From Oscillibacter sp. CAG:241 (lineage in GTDB: Bacteria; Bacillota; Clostridia; Oscillospirales; Oscillospiraceae): DNA of 44,934 nt. A program made the position numbers and the translations under genes. Under the pieces are notes generated by a model, which was not told the DNA's origin, made no database searches, and was given only the letters and a program-made list of their open reading frames with translations. Shown here one piece after another: positions 32,421 to 40,586 of this stretch (its first letter is position 1; the number at the start of each line of letters is the position of its first letter). The stretch lies in the NCBI GenBank assembly GCA_000435975.1, contig FR884134.1, forward strand, positions 16,158 to 61,091, in the 5' to 3' direction.

Positions 32421-33721
32421 TATGTTTCCTCCTCGTCTTTCTTGTCGTCGGGTGCCGCAGTAGGTGCGGTGCCCTCTCCGTCGTCGTTGCCGTCCTCGGG
32501 CGGCTCCTCTTTCTTTGTGTCGGTGCCTAACTGGTACTCGTCGGCTTTGTTTGCGTTTACGACGTTAAGCGTCTGTACGCGGCGCTTGCCCTCCTCGCCG
32601 CCGATAGGCGGATAGCCGAGCGTTGTTAATGCCTGGTCGAGCATTAAGCCGCCAATATCGGACAAATATTTTACAACGGCGAGCTTGTCGCTCGTCCTTG
32701 CAAATTGCAGTTTGTTACCCTCTACGGTTATTTCGTTGCCGTAGCCGCGCTCTTTTTTGGAAAAAATACAGTTTGTGAGTGCCTGGGCGAGCTGCACGTA
32801 AAAGGGCTTGATTTCGCCGTCGTAAAAGTCCTCCTCTTGCTCGGGTGTGGCTTTATTTTGCACGATAGCGTCATTTGTGCCGAGGTAGTCGTATATCTCG
32901 TCTTTGATATATTGCAACTGCCCCGTGGGTAACGGCGTTTGCTTGTCGGTAATCGGGGTGTAATCGTACTTGTTATCCGTAACGATAACGCCCGCTCCGT
33001 TGCTTTCCATTTTGAGGTTGTCCCGTATAAAATCGTCGCGGCGGCGGTTTAAGTCCTCGTTTTTTGTGGAGGCTTGCACTTTCAAAATACCGCGCACAAC
33101 CGCTACGAGCTCGGCAAACTTGCTCATACTTTGGTTAAAGGTGTTTGCCGTTTTCAAAACGGGCATAAGTGCTCCGTTATCGGAGCCGAAAACGTCGTTA
33201 TCTGCAAACATTGAGCCGATATGCACCAAGTCCGCATACGGGAAAATGTACGATTTCCCATTATTAAAGCGAAATTTACAAAACAGCTCGCCCTCGTGGT
33301 CGAGTAAGGTAATCTCCTGGGCGTTGATATTATAAATTGCCTCGAGTCTGCCCGTCGCCTCATTCCATACGGGATATGCAAACGCGTTGTTATATAGCTT
33401 GTACTGCGCCGCCAGGCGGTAATAGAATTTATAAGCCGTCGTCGTCGGGTTAGGCTTAAACTGTAAAATGTTGTTGTATGTGCTGCTCTCTACGTCAAGC
33501 ACTTTTCCGTCGCCGCGTCTAATGTGCCGCGGCTGTACCGTCGCCGCGCGGCGTGCGAAAGAATGGACGGCAGCTCGCACCATATTAACCTCCCAGGCAT
33601 TGCCCGAGAATGGTACAAAATTTGATTGATAGGAATTTAAGAGCTTGTACTCGGTGTAGCCGTCTGTTTTCTGCGGCTTTTTCCCGAATATAGCCTCAAA
33701 AAGCCCTCGTCTTTCTTTCAT
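32420..33721 (-). CDS. Portal protein
   Basis: 433 aa. HK97-family portal: AWEVNMVRAAVHSFARRAATVQPRHIR, LQFKPNPTTTAYKFYYRLAAQYKLYNNAFAYPVW, and YIKDEIYDYLGTNDAIVQNKATPEQEEDFYDGEIKPFYVQLAQALTN. The C-terminus is an acidic Pro-rich tail. The ATG at 33721 lies inside the end of the terminase gene's stop region, with GGGGTG upstream. Confidence 0.93.
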   Translation of the reverse strand: MKERRGLFEAIFGKKPQKTDGYTEYKLLNSYQSNFVPFSGNAWEVNMVRAAVHSFARRAATVQPRHIRRGDGKVLDVESSTYNNILQFKPNPTTTAYKFYYRLAAQYKLYNNAFAYPVWNEATGRLEAIYNINAQEITLLDHEGELFCKFRFNNGKSYIFPYADLVHIGSMFADNDVFGSDNGALMPVLKTANTFNQSMSKFAELVAVVRGILKVQASTKNEDLNRRRDDFIRDNLKMESNGAGVIVTDNKYDYTPITDKQTPLPTGQLQYIKDEIYDYLGTNDAIVQNKATPEQEEDFYDGEIKPFYVQLAQALTNCIFSKKERGYGNEITVEGNKLQFARTSDKLAVVKYLSDIGGLMLDQALTTLGYPPIGGEEGKRRVQTLNVVNANKADEYQLGTDTKKEEPPEDGNDDGEGTAPTAAPDDKKDEEET

Positions 33722-33725
33722 TGTG

Positions 33726-35378
33726 TCACCCCACGTTATACATATAGTCGTCAAAGTATTTGACGTAGATAACCCACGCGTTAAGCAGCGATACCGCGCC
33801 GTCTATGCGGCGTTTATCGGTTATCTTAACGGGTTGGATATTGTTTAAGCCGCTTTTCTTAACGGCGGTATTTGATAGGCACCAAAGCAAAATAGGGTTA
33901 TTGTTGTAATTAACTATTTTGTCGGTAAGAGCCGCTCCCATTTCGCGCATAGGTTGGCTCCAAGTGAAAGCGCCTTGAGCTACGGGCTCCATAGTAAAGC
34001 CGTTGCTTTTCATTTCCTCCACCCAGTAGCCCGCGAGCGCGCGGTCATAGCCGACCTTGAAAGCGTCTATTTTATGCTCGTCGCGCATTTGCACAAACCA
34101 CGCTGTTACGTCGGAGAAGTTTACGCGGCTGCCCTCGCATATCGTAAGCAAGCCCCGCTCCGCCCATATCCGATAGGGTGCCTCGTTTGTGTTTTTCTCC
34201 TCGAGGTGTTCAACGCGGGCTTGTGGTAAAAAATACTGCTGCAAAACGTAAACCGTTTTGTCGTTCGGCTTGCGTATAAGCAGCGTTGCTGCTGTAAGGT
34301 CGGTTGTAGCCGAGAGGTCGCAACCGCCGATAGCGTAGGTATTGTAAACGTCGTCAATAGCAAACGTCGCCGCGTTTTTAATCTGCTCAAAGGAAAGCCA
34401 TACGGCGCTTTCATTTTCGCGTATGTTAAAATCCTTGCATAGAACGCCTGGTAAGTCTGCGGGCGAGTTTTTCGCCCTCTCAACAAAGTTAGCGAGCGTT
34501 TTATACTGCTTGATTTTCCCGAGCCCTGGATTAGCTTTAATCCACATTTGCGGATTAGTCCACTCGTCGCGGCTGTCGAGCTCGTAGAGTATCGGCAAAA
34601 AGGTATCGTCTTTTTTCTTACCGTCCGCAAGGTCTGCGGCAAGCTCGTACATATTGTCGAAAATGCACTCGCGCACGGTGCCCGCGGTCGTTATCATAAC
34701 AACGAGAGGCTGACGGCGCGACGAGGTAGACTGTTTCATAACCTCGTACAAATTGCGGTCGCGGATTGCGTGCAGCTCGTCGATTATAACGGCGTGAGAG
34801 TTTAAGCCGTCCAGGGTGTTGGAGTCCGACGCGAGCGCCTCAAAGATAGAGGAGGTCGCGGGAAAATAAATATCATTTCTGCGCTTTTTGACAACCGCCC
34901 GCAGCTCGGGCGACTGCTTAACCATATTGACAGCCTCGGTCAATACCTTTTTTGCCTGGTCTTTCTTTGTCGCAACGGAGTATATCTCCGCCGCGCCCTC
35001 ATAATCTGCAATGAGCATATAAAGGGCAATGCCCGAAAGCAAAGTAGACTTGCCGTTTTTGCGTCCGCACAAAAACATTGTTTCGCGGAAACGGCGGTAG
35101 CCCGTTTCTTTTTCGAGCCAACCGAAAAGCAGTTGTATATATGCTTTTTGGAATAGCTCAAGCTCAAGAGGCGCGCCTATGGTGCCCTGGGACTGCTTGC
35201 AAAATGTTTCGATAAACAAAATAGGACGCTCGCCCGTTTCCTCGTCGAAATAATACGGCGAGTCGTCGTTAGCTGCGTCCATTTCGGCAACGAGCCGCGA
35301 GTAAACAGCTCTAACCCGCTTACTCGTTACTATGTCGCCGCACTCTATGCGGCGGTAGTATTCTTTTACCCAATTCAA
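33726..35378 (-). CDS. terL: Terminase large subunit
   Basis: 550 aa. ATPase-nuclease motor for DNA packaging. Walker A is CGRKNGKST (about 104-112), Walker B is AVIIDELHA with Asp200-Glu201, and the C-terminal nuclease has GGCDLSATTDLTAA and VGYDRALAGYWVEEM. The start is TTG at 35378 in a TTGA overlap with the small subunit. The N-terminal NWVKEYYRRIECGDIVTSKRVRAVYSRL block is conserved in such terminases and supports the non-ATG start. Confidence 0.94.
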   Translation of the reverse strand: MNWVKEYYRRIECGDIVTSKRVRAVYSRLVAEMDAANDDSPYYFDEETGERPILFIETFCKQSQGTIGAPLELELFQKAYIQLLFGWLEKETGYRRFRETMFLCGRKNGKSTLLSGIALYMLIADYEGAAEIYSVATKKDQAKKVLTEAVNMVKQSPELRAVVKKRRNDIYFPATSSIFEALASDSNTLDGLNSHAVIIDELHAIRDRNLYEVMKQSTSSRRQPLVVMITTAGTVRECIFDNMYELAADLADGKKKDDTFLPILYELDSRDEWTNPQMWIKANPGLGKIKQYKTLANFVERAKNSPADLPGVLCKDFNIRENESAVWLSFEQIKNAATFAIDDVYNTYAIGGCDLSATTDLTAATLLIRKPNDKTVYVLQQYFLPQARVEHLEEKNTNEAPYRIWAERGLLTICEGSRVNFSDVTAWFVQMRDEHKIDAFKVGYDRALAGYWVEEMKSNGFTMEPVAQGAFTWSQPMREMGAALTDKIVNYNNNPILLWCLSNTAVKKSGLNNIQPVKITDKRRIDGAVSLLNAWVIYVKYFDDYMYNVG

Positions 35379-35743
35379 CCCGATTTTGCCGCCCTGCTCG
35401 GTTTGGTTGCAAACATCATAAGTGCCTGTCCCGCCGCCTCTGCGTCTGCGTTCGGCAGTAGGTCGTTGAGCTGTTTTAAGGTGGCGTTGTAGTTCTTAAC
35501 CATAGCGTTATACGGCTGTAATAATGGGTGCGCGCGCTCGATAGTGTAGGAGCCCTGCGGCATTTTAACTACGAGCCCGTCCTCGTTGATTTTTTCCTCC
35601 ATATCCTCGAGAGAAACGAGCATATAGGCGGCTCTTTCCATTAGTTTTTTTGCAATTTCGAGCTTATCTTTCGGCAGATTTTTATACAATTTCTTAATTC
35701 TGTTTTGTTCTTTTTTCTGTCGCGCATATAATGTATCGTCCAC
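35375..35743 (-). CDS. terS: Terminase small subunit, P27-like
   Basis: 122 aa. Helical protein with KLYKNLPKDKLEIAKKLMERAAYMLVSLEDMEEKINEDGLVVKMPQGSYTIERAHPLLQPYNAMVKNYNATLKQLNDLLP, the P27 family pattern. It recognises the packaging site. It lies between the HNH region and the large subunit, which is the arrangement of cos-packaging phages; the 72-base gap at 35744-35815 may hold the cos site but no clear motif is seen. Confidence 0.85.
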   Translation of the reverse strand: MDDTLYARQKKEQNRIKKLYKNLPKDKLEIAKKLMERAAYMLVSLEDMEEKINEDGLVVKMPQGSYTIERAHPLLQPYNAMVKNYNATLKQLNDLLPNADAEAAGQALMMFATKPSRAAKSG

Positions 35744-35815
35744 GCTGTTTCTCCTTTCTTTTGTCTGTAAGGGTAGGGGGGGTTATACACGCCTGGGGCG
35801 GTCATAAAAGGGGCT

Positions 35816-36100
35816 TTAACACGGTTCATTAAAAGGCGTATAGCTTTTTTTAAGTGGGGGTGTAGCAGCGAAATTTTTTACAGAGGAATTGCTGCTCTCT
35901 GCCGCTGCGTGTACCTCGATTGCTACAACGTTAATCGCGCAGAGAATAATTTTCCCGCCGTCCACAAGCTCGAGAATTACGGTGCCCTCCTCGAGCGCCT
36001 CGGCTACTCTGTCCTCGAAGTTATCAGCCGTAGCCTTGACCTGGAACGTAACTGCTCCGTTCTGCGTATATACTACGAGCTCGCATACATCAGCTCCCAT
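35816..36100 (-). CDS. Unrecognised 94-aa phage protein
   Basis: Beta-rich N-terminal two-thirds (ELVVYTQNGAVTFQVKATADNFEDRVAEALEEGTVILELVDGGKIILCAINVVAIEV), reminiscent of small phage proteins near HNH genes. The C-terminus is low-complexity. It overlaps the HNH stop by 11 bases. No function is assigned. Confidence 0.7.
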   Translation of the reverse strand: MGADVCELVVYTQNGAVTFQVKATADNFEDRVAEALEEGTVILELVDGGKIILCAINVVAIEVHAAAESSNSSVKNFAATPPLKKSYTPFNEPC

Positions 36101-36395
36101 ACTTACCCTCCTTTTCTACGAGGTTTCCCTCGGAGTCAAACATAAGCCCGCTTGCTGTCGGTAGCTGTCCCTCGTGTTCTATGGCGTGACATTCACGGCA
36201 TAGCAACTCGAGGTTATCCTCCGATAGTGTGATAGCGGGATTGTTTATATTCTGCGGCGTTAAATATATTTTGTGGTGGACTATTGCGCCCGCCTTGCCG
36301 CAGCGAACGCATAAGCCCATATCTCGCTTGTATATATATTCCCTTGTATCGCGCCAGGCTTTGCTTAAATAAAATGCCTTTGCGAAATCTTGCAT
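36090..36395 (-). CDS. HNH endonuclease
   Basis: 101 aa. CVRCGKAGAIVHHKIYLTP and LSEDNLELLCRECHAIEH form the HNH fold with two Cys pairs binding structural zinc. HNH proteins next to terminase genes stimulate cleavage at cos sites in HK97-like phages. The length is normal for this group. Confidence 0.92.
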   Translation of the reverse strand: MQDFAKAFYLSKAWRDTREYIYKRDMGLCVRCGKAGAIVHHKIYLTPQNINNPAITLSEDNLELLCRECHAIEHEGQLPTASGLMFDSEGNLVEKEGKYGS

Positions 36396-36554
36396 ATAAC
36401 AGCGTCCCGCCCTCTCCGCCGTATAGTGAGTTATATTTGCTCCCGATACAACGACAAAGCGAGCAGCTATAAGCCGCCCGCCTTACCGTCTATTTCTACG
36501 GTATCAGTTTAGCACGGCTTAAAGCAAGTTTCTATACGGCTTTATTTCGATTGC

Positions 36555-36995
36555 CTAAATTGAGCCCAGGGCAGAGCCGCCGAAGTAGAGCAAAGCAAAC
36601 TCCGCTACGGCGCGGTTACGGAGGTCATAAACGGTGCTTAATGACTGTATGTATAGCTCCTCCATAACTGCCTCTTTCGGCTTTTTTTCGAGGTACCACA
36701 AAACGACGAGCTTTTTATACTCGTCTTTCAGTTGGTCGATAATGCCCTTAATTTCTGCGAGCTTGCGCTGCGTTTCCGCAATATTGCGCGAGCACTCGGT
36801 AAGCTCCAAAAGCTCGTTAAGAGTGTCGCTTACGTAATGCGAGTCCGTAAACGGCTTGCTGTAATCAATCGCGCCAGGCTCCCGAGGAGCTCCGCTTTCT
36901 ATCAGCCTATCGCGCCTATGCTGTAAATTCTCCAATGCCCGCTCGAGAGCGGGGACAGAGGAGAGCACTTGCTCCGCTGCCTTAAAGTAATTCAT
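36555..36995 (-). CDS. Late transcription regulator, ArpU/RinA-like (sigma-70 region 4-like)
   Basis: 146 aa. The N-terminal two-thirds is coiled coil; the C-terminal YIQSLSTVYDLRNRAVAEFALLYFG is a helix-turn-helix resembling sigma region 4. Such proteins lie just before the terminase genes in many Gram-positive phages and switch on the late operon. The 159-base gap after it (36396-36554) has no gene and may carry the late promoter, but no standard promoter is obvious. Confidence 0.78.
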   Translation of the reverse strand: MNYFKAAEQVLSSVPALERALENLQHRRDRLIESGAPREPGAIDYSKPFTDSHYVSDTLNELLELTECSRNIAETQRKLAEIKGIIDQLKDEYKKLVVLWYLEKKPKEAVMEELYIQSLSTVYDLRNRAVAEFALLYFGGSALGSI

Positions 36996-37008
36996 AGTTT
37001 TACCTCCG

Positions 37009-37176
37009 TTAAAAAGTTACGCATATATTCAGCACCGCCGCAGCGAGCCAGTATACGCCCTTTTTGTAGTCCTTGCCGATAAAGCACATAACAGCCGCTC
37101 CCACGTCAAGCGCTATAAGGACGGCGGGAAAGATATACATTGACATTTTCTTTTTCTCCTCTCGTTTTTGTGTCAT
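37009..37176 (-). CDS. Small two-helix membrane protein (55 aa)
   Basis: MTQKREEKKKMSMYIFPAVL begins the protein; hydrophobic segments IFPAVLIALDVGAAVMCFI and VYWLAAAVLNICVTF are joined by GKDYKKG. The ATG overlaps the rep stop as ATGA with GAGGG upstream. An internal ATG ten codons later also has a good ribosome site (GAGGAG), so the start is uncertain. Function unknown. Confidence 0.68.
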   Translation of the reverse strand: MTQKREEKKKMSMYIFPAVLIALDVGAAVMCFIGKDYKKGVYWLAAAVLNICVTF

Positions 37177-37943
37177 AGTTTCCCTCGCTTTCTGCTCCGT
37201 TTCGGAGCGGGCTTTTTATACATACGGACGGTTATATAATAGCCGCCGTTGATTTCGTTGTAATACGGCTTGCAGTCTGCCAGGGTGTAGCCCTCATAAA
37301 GACGCTCAAGCTCTGCGCGGTTGTCGTTGCCGCTGTTTCCAAACTCGCGTATTTTGTACTGCGGTATTCTGCCGTCGCGTTCGGACGTTTTCGGCTGCTC
37401 GAGGTTGCGGCTCGCGCTCCAACGCTTGCCGAGTATCGGGCTTTTTACGAGATATACCGCAATGCCAGTTATACCGAACTCGTCAAACTGTAACGGTTTT
37501 GCCGTCGTATAGCCTTTGCCCCATATTTCCGCAAGGGTGTTTATATCAACGCCGCCACTCATAACGATATGGTGGTGCAGCCGCCCGTTTTCTTTTCCTA
37601 CCTCGGTAACGGCAACGTATTTAAGCTCGGGCAAATTGTGCTTTACACGGTAACGCTTAACGCGACGGAGGAAATTTTGCATTTGCCGTTGTGCGTTCTC
37701 GGGCGTTTCGGGGTAATTCTCGTCGCTATATGTTAAATCAAAGCGTATATCGCGCTTTGTAAAATTCGTGTTCAGTAGGCGCGTGAGCTTTCTTTCGGCG
37801 TTACGTTGGTTTAGCCGCTGCTGTGTTTCCGTTGTCGGTTTTCTTTTCTTGCTGCGCCCGCGCTGATATTCAAAAACGGGGAAAATATCGACTTCCAAAA
37901 ACTCGCCGCATTTATGTATTTTTTCTCTGTATAGACAGCGCAT
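37173..37943 (-). CDS. HUH-type rolling-circle replication initiator
   Basis: 256 aa. GRLHHHIVMSGG (His123-125) is the metal-binding HUH motif, preceded by a strand-forming YVAVTEVG. Tyr164 in GIAVYLVKSP is the likely nicking tyrosine, with Lys167 three residues on; GKRWSASRNL follows, as in microvirus-type and plasmid Reps. Residues 28-60 are very basic. It nicks one strand at an origin and starts displacement synthesis. The phage has no helicase, primase or polymerase gene, so it would rely on host replication enzymes. GGAGG precedes the ATG. Confidence 0.85.
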   Translation of the reverse strand: MRCLYREKIHKCGEFLEVDIFPVFEYQRGRSKKRKPTTETQQRLNQRNAERKLTRLLNTNFTKRDIRFDLTYSDENYPETPENAQRQMQNFLRRVKRYRVKHNLPELKYVAVTEVGKENGRLHHHIVMSGGVDINTLAEIWGKGYTTAKPLQFDEFGITGIAVYLVKSPILGKRWSASRNLEQPKTSERDGRIPQYKIREFGNSGNDNRAELERLYEGYTLADCKPYYNEINGGYYITVRMYKKPAPKRSRKRGKL

Positions 37944-38411
37944 AGTTTTACCTCCGTTGTTTCCTTTTGGGGCTCTGCCCCAAGCCCCGAGGTTTAACGC
38001 TTTAGTTTTCCATAAGGGAATTTGTCGAGCGAGCGTTTGCCGCTGACGACCTTTGAATTAACAAAATTGCGCTAACCTCAAAAGGTAATTGCATTTCAAA
38101 TCCAATAAAGGGGGAGAGAGGAGCAAGAGAGCGGCGGGACGGAGCCCGCCTTAAAGAGAGAGGCGCCTCCTCTCTCCCCCTACTCTCCGCATTATTGAAA
38201 GCGTGGAAAACTCTACGAGTTTACACACTCTTTCAACAACGCTGCGAGCACCCCCTCACTCCTCCGCCTCTCTCCACACACACAAAGAAAATAATTATTT
38301 TTTTGAGGTGGGACGGGTTATATCTCCTCGGGGTGCCGTGTGCTCTGTTTGGTCGTTAAGTTATTATCCATTACGAGCCCGAAATAGAGCCGCTCGCTCC
38401 GTGCTTAACTA
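37944..38411. other. Gene-free rep leader with nested hairpins, candidate origin
   Basis: No gene is seen between the rep start and 38515. A 13-bp perfect stem GGGGGAGAGAGGA (38110-38122) with its complement (38168-38180) encloses a second stem GGCGGG/CCCGCC (38133-38138 with 38145-38150). A smaller stem, GGGGCTCTGCCCC, lies near 37970. Nested hairpins upstream of a rolling-circle Rep are a usual form of nick-site or single-strand origins. Confidence 0.5.
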
Positions 38412-38440
38412 TTGACTTTTCGCTGCCGTTGTGCTATACT
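38412..38440 (+). promoter_or_regulatory. Plus-strand promoter in the rep leader
   Basis: TTGACT (38412-38417), 17 bases, TATACT (38435-38440). Confidence 0.8.
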
Positions 38441-38446
38441 TATATA

Positions 38447-38513
38447 TGTAGTTAATCGGTAGCACAAAGGCGCTACGGGGCTTATCAAGTTTGCGGCTTG
38501 ATAAGCCTTTTTT
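38447..38513 (+). ncRNA. Candidate small RNA antisense to the rep leader transcript
   Basis: A transcript of about 67 nt would run from the promoter at 38412-38440 to an 11-bp terminator hairpin GGCTTATCAAG (38479-38489) with its complement (38497-38507), followed by TTTTTTATTT. A weaker stem GTAGC/GCTAC is at 38459-38476. It contains no start codon with a ribosome site. It is opposite to the transcript that leads into rep, the geometry of counter-transcript RNAs controlling rolling-circle plasmid Rep genes. Confidence 0.68.
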
Positions 38514-38515
38514 AT

Positions 38516-38968
38516 TTACTTCAAATACTGCCAACTCTGCGGAGCACGTGTTAAGCCGAAGTCCGAGAGCGGGCGAGGTTTCGGAAAGCGTATAGGGTTG
38601 CTCACTACATAGACGGAAATGTCTTTGCCGCCTGCGTAATCTGTAAGTTGCTTTTCGGTTAAACACGCCGTGTATGCTATTCGATTTCTTGTTGCCGCCT
38701 CCTCGGGCGTGTTGCTTTTGTAGAGAGCTGCGCCGAAAGCGTTTGTTTTTATAATCGCCTTGCATATATAAAAGCCGATAACCGCTCCCGCGCCAGGGTG
38801 TAGCGTATTGTCTGCGCCTCTGTATGGGCGCTCGGTTTCGTATAGATATATAATGTATGGGAAACTTCCGCTTTTCGGGTCGGTCTTTCTTATTTCATAG
38901 CGTTTTACGCCATTAAGGATATTTTCGCCGTGCTCGTGGTGGATTGACTGAATTATTTTATTGTTCAT
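38516..38968 (-). CDS. ASCH/PUA-like domain protein
   Basis: 150 aa. The N-terminal IIQSIHHEHGENILNGVKRYEIRKTDPKSGSFPYIIYLYET follows the pattern of ASCH-type proteins (S-I-x-P-x-x-x-x-x-I-x-x-G-x-K-x-x-E-x-R-K) that bind RNA or modified bases. VIGFYICKAIIK follows. It starts at 38968 with GAGGAG upstream and overlaps the transglycosylase gene by 11 bases. A role in nucleic acid binding is inferred. Confidence 0.72.
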   Translation of the reverse strand: MNNKIIQSIHHEHGENILNGVKRYEIRKTDPKSGSFPYIIYLYETERPYRGADNTLHPGAGAVIGFYICKAIIKTNAFGAALYKSNTPEEAATRNRIAYTACLTEKQLTDYAGGKDISVYVVSNPIRFPKPRPLSDFGLTRAPQSWQYLK

Positions 38969-39665
38969 TGCTGCCGCTCCTCTCTGCGGCGAATTCGTCC
39001 GCCTGGGCGAGCACCCGCTGCGAGGCGGTCGTTTCGTATACGCCTTTGTCCCAAAGTACCGAGGCTCCATATTCGCCCATTTTGTACGCCATAACAACCT
39101 TTGAGCTGTCGTTGTACTTTTCAAAGAGCCCGCGGAGGATATATAAACCCGCTCGGATATTCTCGTAAGGGTTGAGCATATCGGTAACGCCGAGCTCCTC
39201 TTTGAGCCAATCGTTATTACAGTCTCTTATTTGCATTAAGCCGAAATCGTGCCCGTCCTGGCTTACCGCGGCGGCGTTAAACGAGGACTCGGAGAACATA
39301 AGCGACATTGCAAAGTCAAAGTCGATATAATAGGCGCGGCACATATAATATGTAAACTCTTGCAGTTCCTCCGAAAGCTCGCAATCGAGAGGGGTAAAAC
39401 CCGCTGCGTCTTGTATGAGCATAAGCTCGCCGTTTTCTGTTACGCTTTTGCCGTCACGTGTGCCGTAGGGCGGTTGCTCTTTTGCGTCATTCCCGCCGAG
39501 GGCTTGTACCCCTCCGACAATGAGCCCTCCTGCAATTCCTCCCACGAGGAATACACATATAATAAAGGTAATAAATTGCCGCTTACATTTTCCGCGAGCG
39601 GCTCTTTTACTGTCGCTCGGAGCCGAGCTTGTCCTGTGCTGTCTGTTTCCGTTTGCCGAAGTCAT
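38958..39665 (-). CDS. Membrane-anchored lytic transglycosylase (SLT-like)
   Basis: 235 aa. A basic N-terminus (RAARGKCKRQ) and one membrane segment (FITFIICVFLVGGIAGGLIVGG) are followed by a transglycosylase domain: SLMFSESSFNAAAVSQDGHDFGLMQI with the likely catalytic Glu in SESSF and the D-F-G-L-M-Q signature. The domain would lie outside the cell membrane. In the early region it may modify the wall during infection or act in exclusion, unlike tail-borne lysozymes. AGGAGG precedes the ATG. Confidence 0.85.
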   Translation of the reverse strand: MTSANGNRQHRTSSAPSDSKRAARGKCKRQFITFIICVFLVGGIAGGLIVGGVQALGGNDAKEQPPYGTRDGKSVTENGELMLIQDAAGFTPLDCELSEELQEFTYYMCRAYYIDFDFAMSLMFSESSFNAAAVSQDGHDFGLMQIRDCNNDWLKEELGVTDMLNPYENIRAGLYILRGLFEKYNDSSKVVMAYKMGEYGASVLWDKGVYETTASQRVLAQADEFAAERSGSNEQ

Positions 39666-39676
39666 AGCAAAGCCTC

Positions 39677-39751
39677 CTATTTCTTTTTATTTATAAATGT
39701 GAGCAAAACCAGGGTAGCGCAGATAATCGCTGTTATAATAATTGCGTTCAT
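39677..39751 (-). CDS. 24-residue single-helix membrane peptide
   Basis: MNAIIITAIICATLVLLTFI then NKKK and TAG. GGAGG lies ten bases upstream, the ATG overlaps the previous stop as ATGA, and the transglycosylase gene follows 11 bases later. A hydrophobic helix with a positive C-terminus suggests a membrane micro-protein. Coupling and the ribosome site make it likely to be made. Confidence 0.55.
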   Translation of the reverse strand: MNAIIITAIICATLVLLTFINKKK

Positions 39752-40347
39752 ACTTCCATATCCTCCATTTTTACTTGAGTGTTGGTATCTGTTATCGAGT
39801 CGTCTTTCTGCTTGTTAAAAAGAGCTATTCTCGATAACTTCAATATTTCGTCGAGGTTGTTTATAAAAGTTTCATTAACGAGGTCGTAGGGGGAAATAAT
39901 GCCGAGTAACATAAACCCGCTCTTTACCGCGATATACGGTTTCCCTTGTGCGGTCGTTCTCTCGTAAAGTTCATACCCCGCGTCAATATCGGAAAACGGC
40001 TTTAAGTACCGAGTGTTTATAAAGGCTATACCTTGTGAGGTTTTTAACGGCTCAAGCGTTCTGCCTTGTGCATAAAATGCTATTGCTCCTCGTTCGAGTA
40101 ACTGCTCGCTGTCGTCGCCGTCCTCAAAATTTATATGTGGCGGGAGCGGGCGCTCCTCAAAATAAAACTTGTCCCGCTTTTCCTCTGTAATATCAAACAT
40201 AGTAAATATATTGTCTTTTGTGAGTTTCGGGAGATTGTATACGGGATAAAATGCCGCGCCGTTCCCGAGCCATTGACAAGCGGACGTTTCGGAAACAATT
40301 ATTGTTTTTTCGGCTTTTAATATTGCCTCGATTTGCTTTAGTTTCAC
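39748..40347 (-). CDS. Unrecognised 199-aa early phage protein
   Basis: Starts with GTG at 40347 in a GTGA overlap with the upstream gene, with GCGAGG upstream. The sequence (LKQIEAILKAEKTIIVSETSACQWLGNGAAFYPVYNLPKLTKDNIFTMFDI...YIAVKSGFMLLGIISPYDLVNETFINNL) is soluble and mixed alpha/beta. No motif is recognised with confidence. It is part of a tightly packed early operon. Confidence 0.75.
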   Translation of the reverse strand: MKLKQIEAILKAEKTIIVSETSACQWLGNGAAFYPVYNLPKLTKDNIFTMFDITEEKRDKFYFEERPLPPHINFEDGDDSEQLLERGAIAFYAQGRTLEPLKTSQGIAFINTRYLKPFSDIDAGYELYERTTAQGKPYIAVKSGFMLLGIISPYDLVNETFINNLDEILKLSRIALFNKQKDDSITDTNTQVKMEDMEV

Positions 40348-40553
40348 TTTGTTACCTCGCTTTCTACGATTTTTGCCCGCTCGGGGCTTATGATTGAAAT
40401 ACTGTGCCCGCAATAGTCCGTAACCTCGGCGGAAATGTCAAGTTTCCCGTTGCGGTATCGGTAAATGATAGCCGAAACGCACTTATATACAATTCCGCCG
40501 CTTTCTACGGGGCACCCGCTGACGAGCGCGGCTTTTAATTCCTCGTTTGTCAT
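40344..40553 (-). CDS. Small early phage protein (69 aa)
   Basis: MTNEELKAALVSGCPVESGG begins a small beta-rich protein (IVYKCVSAIIYRYRNGKLDISAEVTDYCGHSISI). GAGGG lies upstream of the ATG. The family looks like small phage proteins of unknown function. It follows the VR2 gene, with the VR2 hairpin lying between them. Confidence 0.72.
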   Translation of the reverse strand: MTNEELKAALVSGCPVESGGIVYKCVSAIIYRYRNGKLDISAEVTDYCGHSISIISPERAKIVESEVTK

Positions 40554-40568
40554 AGCTGCCCTCTTTCT

Positions 40569-40584
40569 CGCCTCTATCGAGGCG
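40569..40584 (-). repeat. Hairpin downstream of VR2
   Basis: A 6-bp stem CGCCTC/GAGGCG with a loop reading GATA on the coding strand (GRNA type), 29 bases past VR2. Stem, loop and the bases around it are nearly the same as in the VR1 hairpin, while TR has none. Confidence 0.85.
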
Positions 40585-40586
40585 GA

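Noticed and set aside
35744..35815. Definite cos site next to the small terminase
   Set aside because: The position is right and the gap is G-rich, but no symmetric or recognisable cos motif could be seen, so it is not listed as a feature.
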